From: Euphorbia lathyris
Lineage: Eukaryota; Streptophyta; Magnoliopsida; Malpighiales; Euphorbiaceae
Assembly: GCF_963576675.1 (NCBI RefSeq)
Contig: NC_088917.1
Location: 10,196,001-10,260,000 of the forward strand
Length of the DNA: 64,000 bases
Direction: 5' to 3'
Shown: positions 1-11,232 of the stretch, in pieces
Numbering within the stretch: the stretch's first letter is position 1
Layout: every line of letters starts with the position of its first letter
Made by a program: the position numbers and the translations under genes
The notes under the pieces: model-generated
Databases searched by the model: none
What the model was told of the DNA's origin: nothing
What the model saw: only the letters and a program-made list of their open reading frames with translations

Positions 1-97
1 ACCCGACCTAAAACAACATGCCGCCAAAGCCAGGAGCGGGTAAAGGCTTCATGAAATCTCCGTTAAGTTTTTTTTTTTAAATTACTCAAAAATCACG

Positions 98-334
98 GGT
101 TCCGCCTCCGAATCGGAACCCATATGAATATAACGGACGAACTGCCCCTTCCACCCGTGGTGGAAACGGCACGACCGTTCGTTCCACCGTAAGGTGGAAC
201 GAACGGCGCTCTCGTTCCACCGTACGGTGGAACGAAAGGCGCAATCGTTCCACCGTATGGTGGAACGAGAGCCATGCTCGTTCCGCCTTACGGCGGAACG
301 AGCGGCGCATCCGTTCCACAGTACGGTGGAACGG
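98..334. repeat. Array of short palindromes (GTTCCACC/GGTGGAAC type)
   Basis: Seven hairpin-forming palindromes are spaced about every 33 bp. The centres lie near 110, 158, 190, 223, 256, 289 and 322. The best have perfect arms: 175-188 pairs with 193-206, 212-235 is a complete 24-bp palindrome, and 276-287 pairs with 292-303. The common arm is GTTCCACC or GTTCCGCC. Linkers such as gaacggcgct and gagccatgct differ. Open frames crossing the array read the repeat on both strands and are not genes. I do not recognise the family. A transposon terminal or subterminal region is the likeliest source. Confidence 0.8.
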
Positions 335-1200
335 TGCGCGCTGCCCGTTTAGGCCAAAAAAAAAAAAAATCGAAATTCAAAAAACGAAATTTTAATTTAA
401 ATTTATATCGTAGGATTACATCATGTTCGAAATCATGGTCTTCGGGAATGCTCTGGTCCATTTTCGTCCAATTCGGGTTTTTAGGCTTGGGAGAAAAAGA
501 GAGGAAAAAAAAGTTTTGGTTTTTGATAAAAAAATTATGACAAGGGCATAAATGTCAAAAGAGTGCGGTGGGTGGAAAAAATATTGCTGTATGTAGCAAT
601 ACCCATTTGATATTGCTTGAAAAAATTAGATGTAATTTACATCATTTCATGCCCTAAATGTAAATCTGCAGTTCCCCACAAAACGATAAGCGCAAATTTG
701 TGATAATACAAATCAAAGCATTAATGAATGAAAAGGAAAAGAAATTTGCATGCCTTCTAACTTGTGTAATCTTGAACCATGCTGAGTGGTGTGATGGCAC
801 GGACACGAACACGAACGCACAGAGACAGGAATAGAAACGGAAAACGTTATATCTAAAACACAACCTTCATAAAATAACCTTCAAACGAAAATAGATATGT
901 ACAAGAAACGCAAAAATGCTACTAAAGAGGACTTTCCGTGCAACATAAGTGATCCGGTAATCATTCAGAATAATGAGAACTATTTACTTACAACATGTAG
1001 TTTTCAAGCTCCAAAAGAAGAAAAATTGACAGCAGGATGAACACAAACAGATGAAAAGCACAAGCATTTTTCTTCCCTGAGAAATAGAAAAGAAAAAGTT
1101 GTCGAAACCCTGTCACATAGATGCTCGAAAATCCGTGTATCCGACATGCCTGGTGTCGAAATTTGACATATACAACCGAGGAGGTATATCGCAACAGCAG
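335..1200. other. Intergenic, 3' flank of the peroxidase gene
   Basis: An A-rich tract (355-370) is followed by AT-rich single-copy-looking sequence. I see no coding exon, RNA gene or clear transposon end. The part next to 1200 probably includes the 3' UTR of the minus-strand peroxidase gene, but no unambiguous poly(A) signal could be chosen. Confidence 0.5.
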
Positions 1201-4200
1201 TTATGCAGCAAGAAGCTTCTGAATATCCTTCTGTTAAAAGGATTAAGAAATTAATGAGTATTTGCAGCAATTTTTAAGTTGCAGTTTACGTAGATAATAA
1301 TTGGCATAAAACGTCTTAACTCGTACACCTGACAGCATTCGGAAACATTTATACATCTAGTAGGGGTGTCAAAAAATGCTGGCGTGTCATGCGATATACG
1401 TATATATGATGTAAATGCAACAAAAATGATAATCGTGTCAAGCAGGTTGTCTTTGTAAATCGTGTTGTCGTATCACAAACTAAATGCACCATATATCTCA
1501 ATACAGATTCTAGGCTTAATTGATCATTTGCCCCCGGAACTTGTCCAAAAAGCTTGATTGACCCCTAAACTTTTAAAGTGTCCCGATAGCCCCTGAACTT
1601 GCATAAAATGTTCAGTTAGCCCTCTGAACTTGCGTAAAATGTAATCAATTGATCACTCGGTTGCAAAAAAGTAAGTTAAATGCGGAAGATGACCCGTGCA
1701 ATACATTTTCCGCATTTAACTTACTTTTTTACAACCGATTGATCAATTGATTACATTTTACGCAAGTTCAGAGGGCTAACTGAACATTCTATGCAAGTTC
1801 AAGGGACTATTGGGACACTTTAAAAGTTCAGGGGACAATCAAACTTTTTGGACAAGTTCAGGAGGCAAATGATGTATTAAGACCAGATTCTAACTTCTCA
1901 AGTTTCCAATATTAATTACTGAGAAATTACTAAGAAATTACATTTCGAAGCATCACATTCATCAAAGAAAATGTCAGTAAATTCGAACTTCTCACACGTA
2001 ATCACATTTTTGAGTTGTTTTCTGGAAAGTCTTTAGAAAACAATCCAACAGGCAAACTACTTTAGCTTCAAACCAAACAAATCAAAGCAAGTTCCGTGGC
2101 CAAAGCAGACATCTTTTTATAATCACACGTAACGCCACATAACGCAATGTAACGTTTCATCAGAAAATAACAAATCATGAAATGGTATCAGTAACAACAA
2201 ATCATGAAAATAACGAGCACTTCAATGGTTCTAACAAGCTTTTGGAAAATACGAGAATACATCGTACCTCTATTTGGAAAGGCGATGTTGTAGGCGGATA
2301 TCTCTCGACGACCTTACCATTCTTGTCCACCAAGAACTTTTCGAAATTCCACTTGATCAGGTCGCCTAAAAATCCTCCAGCACTCGACTTTAGAAATTGA
2401 TAGATTGGAGCTGTATTCGGTCCATTCACATCGACCTGTTATGAGCAATCACCGGTGTATGACTTGATTTTGTTCCATAAACTAACTACATCAGAAGAAA
2501 GTGAATTCTGATTTCGCCTTACCTTATCGAATATCGGAAATTCTGCTTTGAACCGAGTACAAGCAAATTGTTTGATCTCAGGATTCGACGCGGGTTCTTG
2601 CCCTCCGAATTGATTGCAAGGAAAAGCTAGAATTTCAAGCCCTGAGGTGCATAATGTATAGATAGGTTATAATATCTGACAAAAATCTCCAACATATCTC
2701 CACATCTATAACTTGAATCTCGGGTCTTTGTTGATAGCTGATAGATGTTAGCTGGTTTTTCTTCGAAAATAACTATAAACAGTTGTTTCTCAATATAACC
2801 GAAGACTTTTATATCTAATGTTCATAGTAAAACATCAAAAAGGACAACAAACATACGTGATTTCCACAAAGTCATAACATTGTTGGCATGATTTTAAATT
2901 CTCACATCACGAATTCGTTTCGTTTCTTTTAGTATTTTTTCTTCCAAACATGGATTTTGGATAAATCGAATTGAATTGAATCAAAATGAGGTTTCCAAAC
3001 ACTCTAAACTAATGAACTAAGGGTCAAAATGGTCTTCAAAGTTGATAGGTGAGATTAATTTACCCAAATTGAATTTAGGCCTTAAACTTAATAATGTTTG
3101 ACAAATTAACCTAGGTACAACCAACCCCTCTCCGTATTAGTCACGGTTTTAACAAAACGCTAAGCCTCTACATCCTAACATGGAGCGAAGAGAAGTAAGA
3201 TGTTTCCATATACATAAAACACTAATTCCCAAAGCAACTCCTCATGTGAAGAAACTATAGCTTGTCATCATAGTTGTGAAAGGCGCAAGGGGTGGGGTCC
3301 TGGAGCCTAGGTGCAAGACGCAAGACTCAGGCGCCTGAGCCACACAAGGCGCACCGAAACAAAATAACATATGTAATTATAAATAACAATATTTAACATT
3401 TCTAAAATGACGAAATAGTAAAATAACAACAATCTTAATAACTACTAAAACATAATTATAATTCATAATAAAGTTTAAGTCTAAAGACCAAAGTTCAACT
3501 TCAACTACACACTAAGTTAATAACTAATATTCTAATAATAACTACTTTTCCTCAACCAAGACTAAACTCTTCAGACTTTATAGTCCCTATTCATCGTCAA
3601 TGGAGGACAAGCTGCTAAGTGTTTCGTTTCCTTTAGAATCGCAGCTCATCCCTTTCCGTTCCTTATTTTATTTTTTCCTTTTCTAACTTAATTTGAGCCC
3701 TTCATCATTAAGACTTTCTATAGTTGTGATTAGAAGCTTAAAAAACCCTAAAACACCCTACAATTGCACCTAGGTGCGCCCCACATCGCTCGCCTCGTGT
3801 TAGGGGAGAGTTTGGTCATAGGTAAACTCAATCCCAAGCATTAGCAAAGCTACAAGAAGGCTTCGACATGGAGTGGCGAATGAGACATATCGACATACGC
3901 TGATGGTAGAGGCCGAGTTGGTATAAGTAACACTATAGAGGACAGGGACTACCCTAGCGTTAGATCTCCACCACCCCTGGGTCAATAGTCGGAACTAGCT
4001 TAAGAGATCCACCCGTCCACTGGGGACGGGAGAGTCGGGTACCTTCGTGAAGGGAGGCACATGTCTCCATAGAGAGGAACTCTATGGACACTATGGGTCA
4101 CTGAGAGCCCATAGGGCGTGCCCATTCTATTGACGGAACGCTTTAAAGGGGATGGACCCTTCGGTAGGAGTTAGCTGACCGAGACTTGGGGAAAGTCTTG

Positions 4201-6429
4201 GCGCCGCATGGGGTTTTGGCCTGGCTCAAACCTGGCCCAGTGACAGCTCGCATACAAAGAGGCGCTGACCTGAGCCTTGCCTTAGGGATGCCTTTAACAA
4301 CTATGCTTGTCATTGAGAGATTCTTTACCAAAATAAAACTGAATTATACAACAGGCTCAAACAAACTAGTATAGAGAAATTTAAGGCACTTTTGCCTCAA
4401 AATTTAGCTCACCTTGAGTCTTGTACTTCTCATATATGTGTGAGAGTTCTGTGTAATTTGAAGATGTCAAACCACTACAATGCAGAACAAAACTTGCAAT
4501 AAGAACTCCATTGCCCCTCAAAAGGGCAAAATTATTGAAGTAGTTGGAATTCTTTAAGGTAGAGAGAGTTCTTGAAGGGAGAAGAATACCATTTTGAAGC
4601 AACATTGACTATCAATAGAATTTTCCCCTTAAATTTGCTGAGAGGGACATCCTTACCATCAATATCCTGCATTGAGCAAGTTCAACAATCATTCAATCGA
4701 ATAAGAAACATATAAAAAGCCTAATACACATAGTTGTTAAAGGCGCACTAAGCCGCTAAGGGGTCTTGGAGCCTAGGCTCAAGGCGCAACGCAAGGCGTG
4801 CACCTGAGGAACACGAGGCACAGAAAAAAAAAATATATACTCTATTACAAAAAAAAAAAAAAACACTTATGACCACACAAACAAGACAAAACCACATAAA
4901 AACATAATAGTAAATGTCAAAAACAGTGAACACACAAACAAGACAAAACCACGTAAAAACATAACAGTAAATGTAAAAAACAGTGAACAAACTTATTGCA
5001 TTGTTTTGAACAAACTTAGGAAATTTATCTCTATCATATATTAATATGAACTTGGATTTTATAATTAAATGTAAACTCAATGAGATAATTAACCGCAACC
5101 TTAATTTGTCCTAAAGAGGGGCCGAAACCATCCATGATAGGGTTAAATGCACTCTAGGTCATTGAACTTTTATGCTAGTCTCGAAAGGTCACTCAACTTC
5201 AACTTCAATTTATCACAATAAAATCACTCAACTTTGAATTTTGTATCAATAAAGTCACTTCATCGTTTTCAAGAGCAAAAAGACACTGCCAAGTGTAAGT
5301 TTACTTCTGGGTGAAAGTTGACTAGTGCTGATGTGAAGTCATACTCCCGACCAATGAATTCAGGACATGTATATATATTTTTTCTTTCCACCAATAATGT
5401 TATGTAGTGATATTCAAAACGATTTTCATTGGTCATGAGTATTACTTCCCGAAGTACTAAAATTTCTCTTCAGGGAAAAATTTTAGGGTACTCTAAGAGT
5501 ATTACTCCTAGCCAATAAATTCAGGACACATGTATATATAGTTTTTCTTTCCACCAATCATGTCCATGTAGTGGTATTCAAAACGATTTTCATTGGTTGG
5601 GAATATTATCTGGGGAATTTTAGAATACTTCTGAAGTAATACTCCAGACCAATGAATTCAGGATATATATCATGTCTATGCATAGGTGTTCAAAACGATT
5701 TTCATGGTCTGGAGTATTACTTCCCAGAGTACTATAAAATTTCTCTATTTTAGGTGTCTTTTTGTTTTTTTGCCTTTAAAGTGAGACAGAGTGACTTTAT
5801 TGCGACAAAATTCAAAATTAACTGATTTTATTAACCCAAATTGAAGTTGAGTTAACATTTGAAGACAACCATGAAATGGTTTCATTTTCATAACCAATAG
5901 TGCGTTTATCTCATTCATGATAGAAACGGTGGTTCCGGAGGAGGTCGGGGGACCAGGCCCCTGTCTCCGCCTCTACAGACAAAGAGAAATAAACAAATAT
6001 GTACTAAAGGGGTACACCAATAAATCACAAAGTAACAATCAAAAAACGACAAACACATATCAAATAAAACCATGCCAAATTAATCATCAAACACTGATCT
6101 TTACTTCTTCATTCTTCAGCCCAATTGAGAACTGTAAAATACGAACCATACCCAAAACTATTTCAGTTAAGAAAACATACCTTTACAGTGTAATCATGTA
6201 TAGTTTTCTCAGTGGCAGCTCTAGCAAAGACGCCAAAAGAACGAGTTTTTGAGAGAAAAGAAGCCGAATTTTGCAATTTCAATGAGAACCCACGTTGCAG
6301 AAACGCTGATTTAGATGACCCTAATGAAGAATTGAACGATGGAAAAGAGAAAGCCATTGAAGATGATGAAAAAGAATAACTTGTTTTGAACTGGGCTAGA
6401 GAAGAGAAAGGCAGAGAAGAAGAAGCCAT
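1201..6429 (-). CDS. GPX: Chloroplast thioredoxin-dependent glutathione peroxidase (phospholipid hydroperoxide type), six exons
   Basis: Exons on the minus strand are 6429-6181, 4666-4590, 4474-4413, 2641-2523, 2435-2268 and 1230-1201. They total 705 nt, or 234 aa plus TAA, and every intron is GT-AG. Residues 1-70 are rich in Ser and Phe and look like a plastid transit peptide. The mature enzyme starts near [11 protein letters not shown]. Visible active-site residues are Cys109 (NVASKCG), Gln144 (NQFGGQEP) and Trp198-Asn199 (KWNFEKF). Cys157 lies 48 residues after Cys109, the spacing of the resolving Cys in plant enzymes, which reduce lipid and hydrogen peroxides with thioredoxin. Length matches the plant plastid members. 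The last exon holds only nine codons plus the stop (KDIQKLLAA) and lies 1 kb from exon 5. Introns 1, 3 and 5 carry repeats, yet frame and splice sites are intact, so the gene is probably functional. Confidence 0.95.
1513..1883. mobile_element. Mutator-type fold-back MITE, copy 1 (in GPX intron 5)
   Basis: A 371-bp near-complete inverted repeat has ends GGCTTAATTGATCATTTGCC and its complement. It is flanked by the 9-bp direct repeat CAGATTCTA (1504-1512 and 1884-1892). No coding capacity. Arms carry the family phrase with AACTTGCGTAAAATGTAATC. Nine-bp target duplications with long terminal inverted repeats point to the Mutator superfamily. This copy lacks the central spacer of about 135 bp found in the longer copies to the right. 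Confidence 0.85.
2642..4412 (-). other. GPX intron 3 with degenerate repeats
   Basis: This 1.77-kb intron is AT-rich on the left. A block starting near 3264 with GGCGC- and GCCTAGG-rich sequence has an inverted match near 3765-3800. A related GGCGC-rich block occurs in intron 1 near 4731-4820, so these are probably ends of the same unrecognised repeat family. The right part (about 3800-4320) is GC-richer and resembles an old LTR (separate entry). Confidence 0.5.
3800..4320. repeat. Degenerate LTR-like relic in GPX intron 3
   Basis: The sequence shares the phrase GGACAGGGACTACCCT and scattered similarity with the LTRs of the Ty3 element at 19609-25289, and a minus-strand frame shares the residues RVVPVLY. 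It is an old, much diverged relative of that LTR at best. Ends and target duplication are not visible. Confidence 0.3.
5141..5914. mobile_element. Second fold-back MITE family, copy 1 (in GPX intron 1)
   Basis: The left arm begins GGTTAAATGCAC and continues with TCACTCAACTTCAA and AATAAAATCACTCAAC. The right arm is the inverted counterpart and ends near 5914. Flanks share CATGATAG (5133-5140 and 5916-5923), within 9-bp repeats that differ at one base. The core is occupied by three smaller MITEs. Non-coding. A second copy is at 7159-7668. Confidence 0.7.
5335..5722. mobile_element. Three tandem copies of a ~110-bp MITE, nested in the larger fold-back
   Basis: Units at about 5335-5450, 5497-5615 and 5632-5722 each start near TACTCC.GACCAATGAATTC and end near TTTCATTGGTC.GGAGTATTACTT, which is the inverted complement. 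All share the inner phrase TTCAAAACGATTTTCAT. Together they form the loop of the element at 5141-5914. Superfamily not assigned. Confidence 0.7.
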
Positions 6430-6633
6430 GTGAGAATTCTTTTGGTAATGTTTGAGAATTGGAAATTGGATTGCAGAGAGTTTTCGAGAAGGTAGAAGAA
6501 GATTGGGAGTGATTAGAGAAAAATGTAAACTTGATTCAGAAATTTGGAGGTTTTATTGTAGTGGACTGTAATGTTCCACCTGGTCTTTAACTAGCCAGTG
6601 ATGATAATATTGAAACAATTTTAATTATAATTA
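6430..6633 (-). promoter_or_regulatory. Probable GPX 5' UTR and proximal promoter
   Basis: About 200 bp separate the GPX start codon from a MITE inserted upstream. The stretch holds a pyrimidine-rich leader when read on the minus strand. No TATA box could be fixed with confidence. The nearby MITE means that part of the promoter is transposon-derived or displaced. Confidence 0.35.
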
Positions 6634-7139
6634 GGCTTAATACATCATTTGCCCCTTAAACTTGTCTAAAAAGGTTGATTGGCCCCCTAAATGTTCAAAG
6701 TATCTCGATTGCTCTCTGAACTTGCATAAAATGTTTAGTTAACCTCTGAACTTGCGTAAAATATAATCAATTGATCACTCGGACGCAAAGTTAAATGCGG
6801 AAGATGTATTGTACGAGTGTTAAAAAAAAGTAAAACGACCAAAATCGGGGTCTGTAGATCTAATATTAGAGAAGACAAGTTGTATAGTTGAACAAGTAAT
6901 AACTTCATTTTTAATTTATTTTTTAATTATGTAATAACATTCTAAGATGAGTGGAATACATCTTCCGCATTTAACTTACTTTTTTGCGACCGAGTGATCA
7001 ATTGATTACATTTTACGCAAGTTCAGGGGGCTAACTGAATATTTTATGCAAGTTTAGGAGGCTATCAGGACATTTTAAAAGTTCAGAGGGTCAATCAAGC
7101 TTTTTGGACAAGTTCAGGGGGCAAATGATGTATTAAGCC
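6634..7139. mobile_element. Mutator-type fold-back MITE, copy 2 (upstream of GPX)
   Basis: This 506-bp element starts GGCTTAATACATCATTTGCC, ends with its complement, and has perfect 9-bp target duplications TTATAATTA (6625-6633 and 7140-7148). Arms of about 170 bp surround an AT-rich spacer. It lies about 205 bp upstream of the GPX start codon. No coding capacity. Confidence 0.92.
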
Positions 7140-7158
7140 TTATAATTATTTAAGGTTT

Positions 7159-7668
7159 GGATTAAATGTATCGTTAGTCACTGAAATTTATATGGTTGTC
7201 TCAAAATGATCACTCAATTTCAATTTATCTCAATAAAATCACTCAACTTTGAGTTTTATCTCAATTACGTCACTCTTACGATTTCAGTGATTAAAAAACA
7301 TCAGAATGATAACATAGGTGACATGTTAGTATGAGACAACTCAGATTTCTGACAAAAATGACACATGATATCCACGTATGGCTATCACGTGTCGATGTTT
7401 TTATGGAAAAAAAAAATAAAATTTAATGTTTTTCATAAAAAAATATCCAACATGTGGCTGTCACATTTCGTTTCGGTTAGAGATCGGAGTTAATTCATGT
7501 TGACGTGTCACTCATGTCATTATTTGGATGCGTTTTAACCACTAAAATTACCGGAGTGACCTAATTGAGACAAATCTCAAAGTTGAATGATTTTATTGAC
7601 ACAAATTGAAGTTGAGTGAATATTTGGAGACAACCATGTAAATTCAGTGCCCAATAATACATTTAACC
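7159..7668. mobile_element. Second fold-back MITE family, copy 2
   Basis: The ends are GGATTAAATGTA and the complement of GGTTAAATGTATTATTGGGC. Inverted arms carry CATGGTTGTCTC, TCACTCAACTTCAA and AATAAAATCA, as in the copy at 5141-5914. The short spacer lacks the small MITEs found there. No convincing target duplication is seen, because the right end abuts the next MITE. Confidence 0.75.
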
Positions 7669-8147
7669 CCTTAATACATCATTTGCCCTTGAACTTGTCT
7701 AAAAAGTTTGATTGGTCTTTTGGACTTTTAAAGTGTCCCGATAGCCCTCTCAACTTGTATAAAATGTTCAGTCAACTTTCTAAGCTTGCGTGAAATGTAA
7801 TCAATTAATCAATCGGTTGCAAAAAAAAAAAAAAAGTAAGTTAAAAGCGGAAGATTTATTGCACGCGTTTTAAGAAAAGTAAAATGACCAAGATTTGGTA
7901 TGTGGTTCTAATATTAAAGAAGATAAAATTTATAATTAGCAAGTAATAACTTTATTTTTAATTTATTTTTGAATTATGTAATAACATGCTAAAATGCTTT
8001 AAACACATCTTCCAAATTTAATTTGTTTTTGTAAAGTGATCAATCATTTACATTTTGTATAAATTTAGTAGGATAATTGAATATTTTAAACAAGTTGAAA
8101 GGCTATCGGAATATTTAAAAGTTCAGGGACCAGTGATATATTAAACC
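7669..8147. mobile_element. Mutator-type fold-back MITE, copy 3 (diverged)
   Basis: An older copy of the GGCTTAATACATCATTTGCC family, with recognisable arms, a poly(A) run near 7820 and more substitutions. The 9-bp flanks do not match. Non-coding. Confidence 0.75.
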
Positions 8148-8444
8148 TTTTACCATATTTTACATACGAAAAAAATGAAGTGTGAGAAACGGTGGCAATT
8201 GTTATATACGGTTACTAAAGTTTGGAAGTTTGAACAAAAGGTAACAAAAATTTAATTTATTATTTTTTTTTTATGAAAAATACTTATAACTTCACTATAT
8301 TAAAACACAATAACTACAATAAAAAATAACGGTAAGAAATTAAATCTTACAGAATCTACAAAAACCATAAATACATAAAAAAAACACATATTTATACCTT
8401 TATTAATTTGTTTTAATCAAATTATTTAGGGTTAATATATATTT
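8148..8444. other. AT-rich spacer between MITEs
   Basis: About 300 bp of A/T-rich sequence. I see no gene, repeat end or RNA feature in it. Confidence 0.5.
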
Positions 8445-8953
8445 GGGTTAATACATTATTTGTCTTCTGAACTTGTCCAAAAAATTTGATTGGCCACCTA
8501 AACTTTTAAAATGTCTCAATAGCCCCCTCGGTTTGTATAAAATATTCAGTTAGCTCCTTGAACTTGCGTAAAATGTAATCAATTGATCACTGGATTGCAA
8601 AAAAGAATTAAACACGGACGATATATTCCACGCATCTTAGAATGTTATTACATAATTCAAAAATAGATTAAAAATAAAGTTATTACTTATTGAACTATAA
8701 AACTTGTCTTCGCTAATATTAAAACCGTATACCTCCGATCTTGGTCTTTTTTTTTAAGACGTGTGCAATATAGTATCTTCCGTATTTAACTTACTTTTCG
8801 AAACCGAATGATTAATTGATTACATTTTGCGCAAGTTCAGGGGACTAACTGAATATTTTATGCAAGTTGAGGGAGCTATCGGGACACTTTAAAAGTTCAG
8901 GGGACCAATCAAGCTTTTTGGACAAATTCAAGAGGCAAATGATGTATTAAGCC
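8445..8953. mobile_element. Mutator-type fold-back MITE, copy 4
   Basis: A 509-bp element with ends GGGTTAATACATTATTTG and the complement of GGCTTAATACATCATTTGCC. It has perfect 9-bp target duplications TATATATTT (8436-8444 and 8954-8962). Arms and AT-rich spacer match copy 2. Confidence 0.92.
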
Positions 8954-8989
8954 TATATATTTATACCTTTAAATTTGTCACGTTTTATT

Positions 8990-9064
8990 AATTAGCACTC
9001 TGAATTTTTAAAATAATTTATCATATATTTATAGTTGGTTTTAAAAATCTATCACACATATATA
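8990..9064. repeat. Left half of a short tandem repeat split by the CACTA element
   Basis: Units of about 38 bp containing TATAGTTGG and CTATCACACAT. The same unit resumes at 15090-15160, on the far side of the CACTA insertion, so the transposon landed inside this small tandem array. Confidence 0.7.
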
Positions 9065-9308
9065 CACTACAAAAAAAATTGAGCATTAGGTACAAAATTT
9101 AGGGACAATTAAATATATTGTCTTGAAATCTTATGATAAAAATATTATTAGGGACTAAATTATTTATTGTCTCCCGTACTTCTAATTTTAAGTATTTGGG
9201 ACAGTTTTATAAAATCATTATTTAATATCAAAGTATATAGGGACAACCCAAATCCAAATTTTCTCAAAATTTCCCAAAATGTTCAACTAGTTACGATCTT
9301 CAACAGAA

Positions 9309-9366
9309 ATTCCCTTTCTCCTCTCCTCTCCTCTCCTCTCATCGGATCGCATCGCATCGCATCGCA
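9309..9366 (+). repeat. Microsatellites CTCTC and ATCGC
   Basis: A run of four CTCTC-type units is followed directly by about four ATCGC units. They sit at the start of a transcribed-looking segment (9370-9560) inside the CACTA element. Confidence 0.75.
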
Positions 9367-10318
9367 ATGATCAATTCTTTGACTCCCTTCCTTCACCCTC
9401 AGACTCACCAGTCACCACCTTCAGTCTACGTCGTTCACCACTGAAGCGCTCTCTAGTCAAGTTCTTGTCTCTCTATCCTAGGTCGTAATGTCGTCTCCGG
9501 CAACTGTCAGTCATAAAAAAAAATTCCCGGCTACGCAATTGTTTTAATCTTGTAAGTCCTTATCTCAATTCCATATTATTTTCTGCAATTTTACAATAGC
9601 TTCTAGTTCTATTGTAAATTCTTCAGTTTATACTTGTCTTGCGCTTTTCCTCTTTGATTCATTCTCTATCGCTCTGTTAATTCCGATTATTTAATCTTGG
9701 ACCAGTCTCTCGTATGCTTAATCTCGAAATATGGTTTTAAGGGTTTGGGATATTCATTCTGTAGCTGTTATGAAATTGATTACATTGATCAAGTCTTAAG
9801 TCTGAGATGGATAAGAAGGAAAATTTTAATGGATATTTATATGGAAAATTCATTTCATTAGGAGAGAAGTTTATAAACAACAAGTCTCTATTATAATGTA
9901 ACAAATGAATAACTAAGTATGGTTGGTGTTGAGTGATTGGGTCACTGTCACTTCTTAAGAGAGGTCATGGAAGGGTTCAATCTCCACTCTCGTATGAAGT
10001 TATCACTTAGACTAGCATTTAAACATTTTTTGAGTCTTCACAGTGAGAATGAGGATTAGTCTAGAAGTGGTACGGACTTAAACGTGCTTCTCACTGTTGG
10101 AACCATACAGAACACCTAGTGGTTAAAAAAATGGCATCTGAAATTACAATAAACAACAAGTAGTGGAAATTTAATAAGATACTGAATTAATAGATAATAA
10201 CTATTTCTGTTTTCAAAGCTTTGACAAATTTGAACCTTTTCAGTCAGAAAAGGGTTCTATTTGTTTGTGTGGAAAAAGAAAGAACAAGTAGAAGTAGGAA
10301 CTAACCCAATACTAATAA

Positions 10319-10891
10319 ATGGTAAGAAGTGAAATAAAACCAACCCTGGTAACTTACAATTTACTAAGTAATGGATTTTGGAAAAAGGGGAAGTTGACAG
10401 AAGCTGAAGAGTGTCTTCTCCAGATTTCTGCAGCAGATATAATTCATCAATCTCGGGATATGAAATTCAGGAAATATCTTGAGCTATATGAAACTATGAA
10501 GAATTTGGGCATGAATCCTACTATACATACATGTGCTCCCCTGATCAGTGGATGTAGCAAGGAAGGGATCGAACTTGTAGAGAAACTATTTAATGAAATG
10601 TTATGTGTGAATCTGGCTCCTGATCGTGTTGTCTACCATGCAATGATTCATTGCTATGTTGAGAATGGAAATCTTGAAAGGGCATATGCGTTGTACAATG
10701 AAATGCTAGAAAACGGGATTCATGGAGATGATAGTTTGATTTTGGGAAATTTCAGGGAGGGAAAGTTGTCAGAAATAGATAATACTATTGAAGCTATGAA
10801 AGCCAAGGATTTGATCCCTACAGCTGATACCTATAACATTTTGGTCAAGGGAAATTTTGAAGGGTTATCTTGGAGCATATGCTTGCTGTAG
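10319..10891 (+). pseudogene. Captured PPR protein fragment (P-class)
   Basis: A 190-codon ATG frame contains about four pentatricopeptide motifs: KPTLVTYNLLSNGFWKKGKL (residues 7-26), GMNPTIHTCAPLISG, NLAPDRVVYHAMIHCY and the end TADTYNILVKG. PPR proteins bind organellar RNA and normally carry many more motifs plus a targeting peptide. Neither is present, and the frame ends in GNFEGLSWSICLL out of register. It lies wholly inside the CACTA element, so I read it as a transduplicated fragment. It could be transcribed, but it is not a complete PPR gene. Confidence 0.8.
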
Positions 10892-11232
10892 AGAAATGTT
10901 TGGAATTAGAGCTCTTGTGAGGAGCTATCAAAATGTGAAAGATATGCTTGATTTGATATTCTCAGCACCAAATATGGTAAATTACTGAATGCCATAATCA
11001 TAGATGTAGATTTGAACTTCGTTTAATTTTGTCTTTACTTTTCCTTATTAATCTTGGTGTTTGTTTCTTGATAACAATGAATTAGAGATATACCACTTGG
11101 ATTTCAACTATACTTGTATGACATAACGTATATTGTATATTCGGGAAACTGGTGCAATATTGTTTTCAGCTATTGTTTTTTTTTCCGCATAAATAATTTT
11201 AGTATGATGTATCCCTTATTTACACATCCCAG

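Noticed and set aside
98..334. CRISPR-like array
   Set aside because: Units are themselves palindromes separated by about 10 bp, not long direct repeats with unique 30-bp spacers, and the DNA is clearly a plant nuclear genome.
4748..5098. 116-codon minus-strand frame rich in Phe, Tyr and Val
   Set aside because: It is translated from low-complexity repeat sequence in GPX intron 1 and overlaps no recognisable domain.
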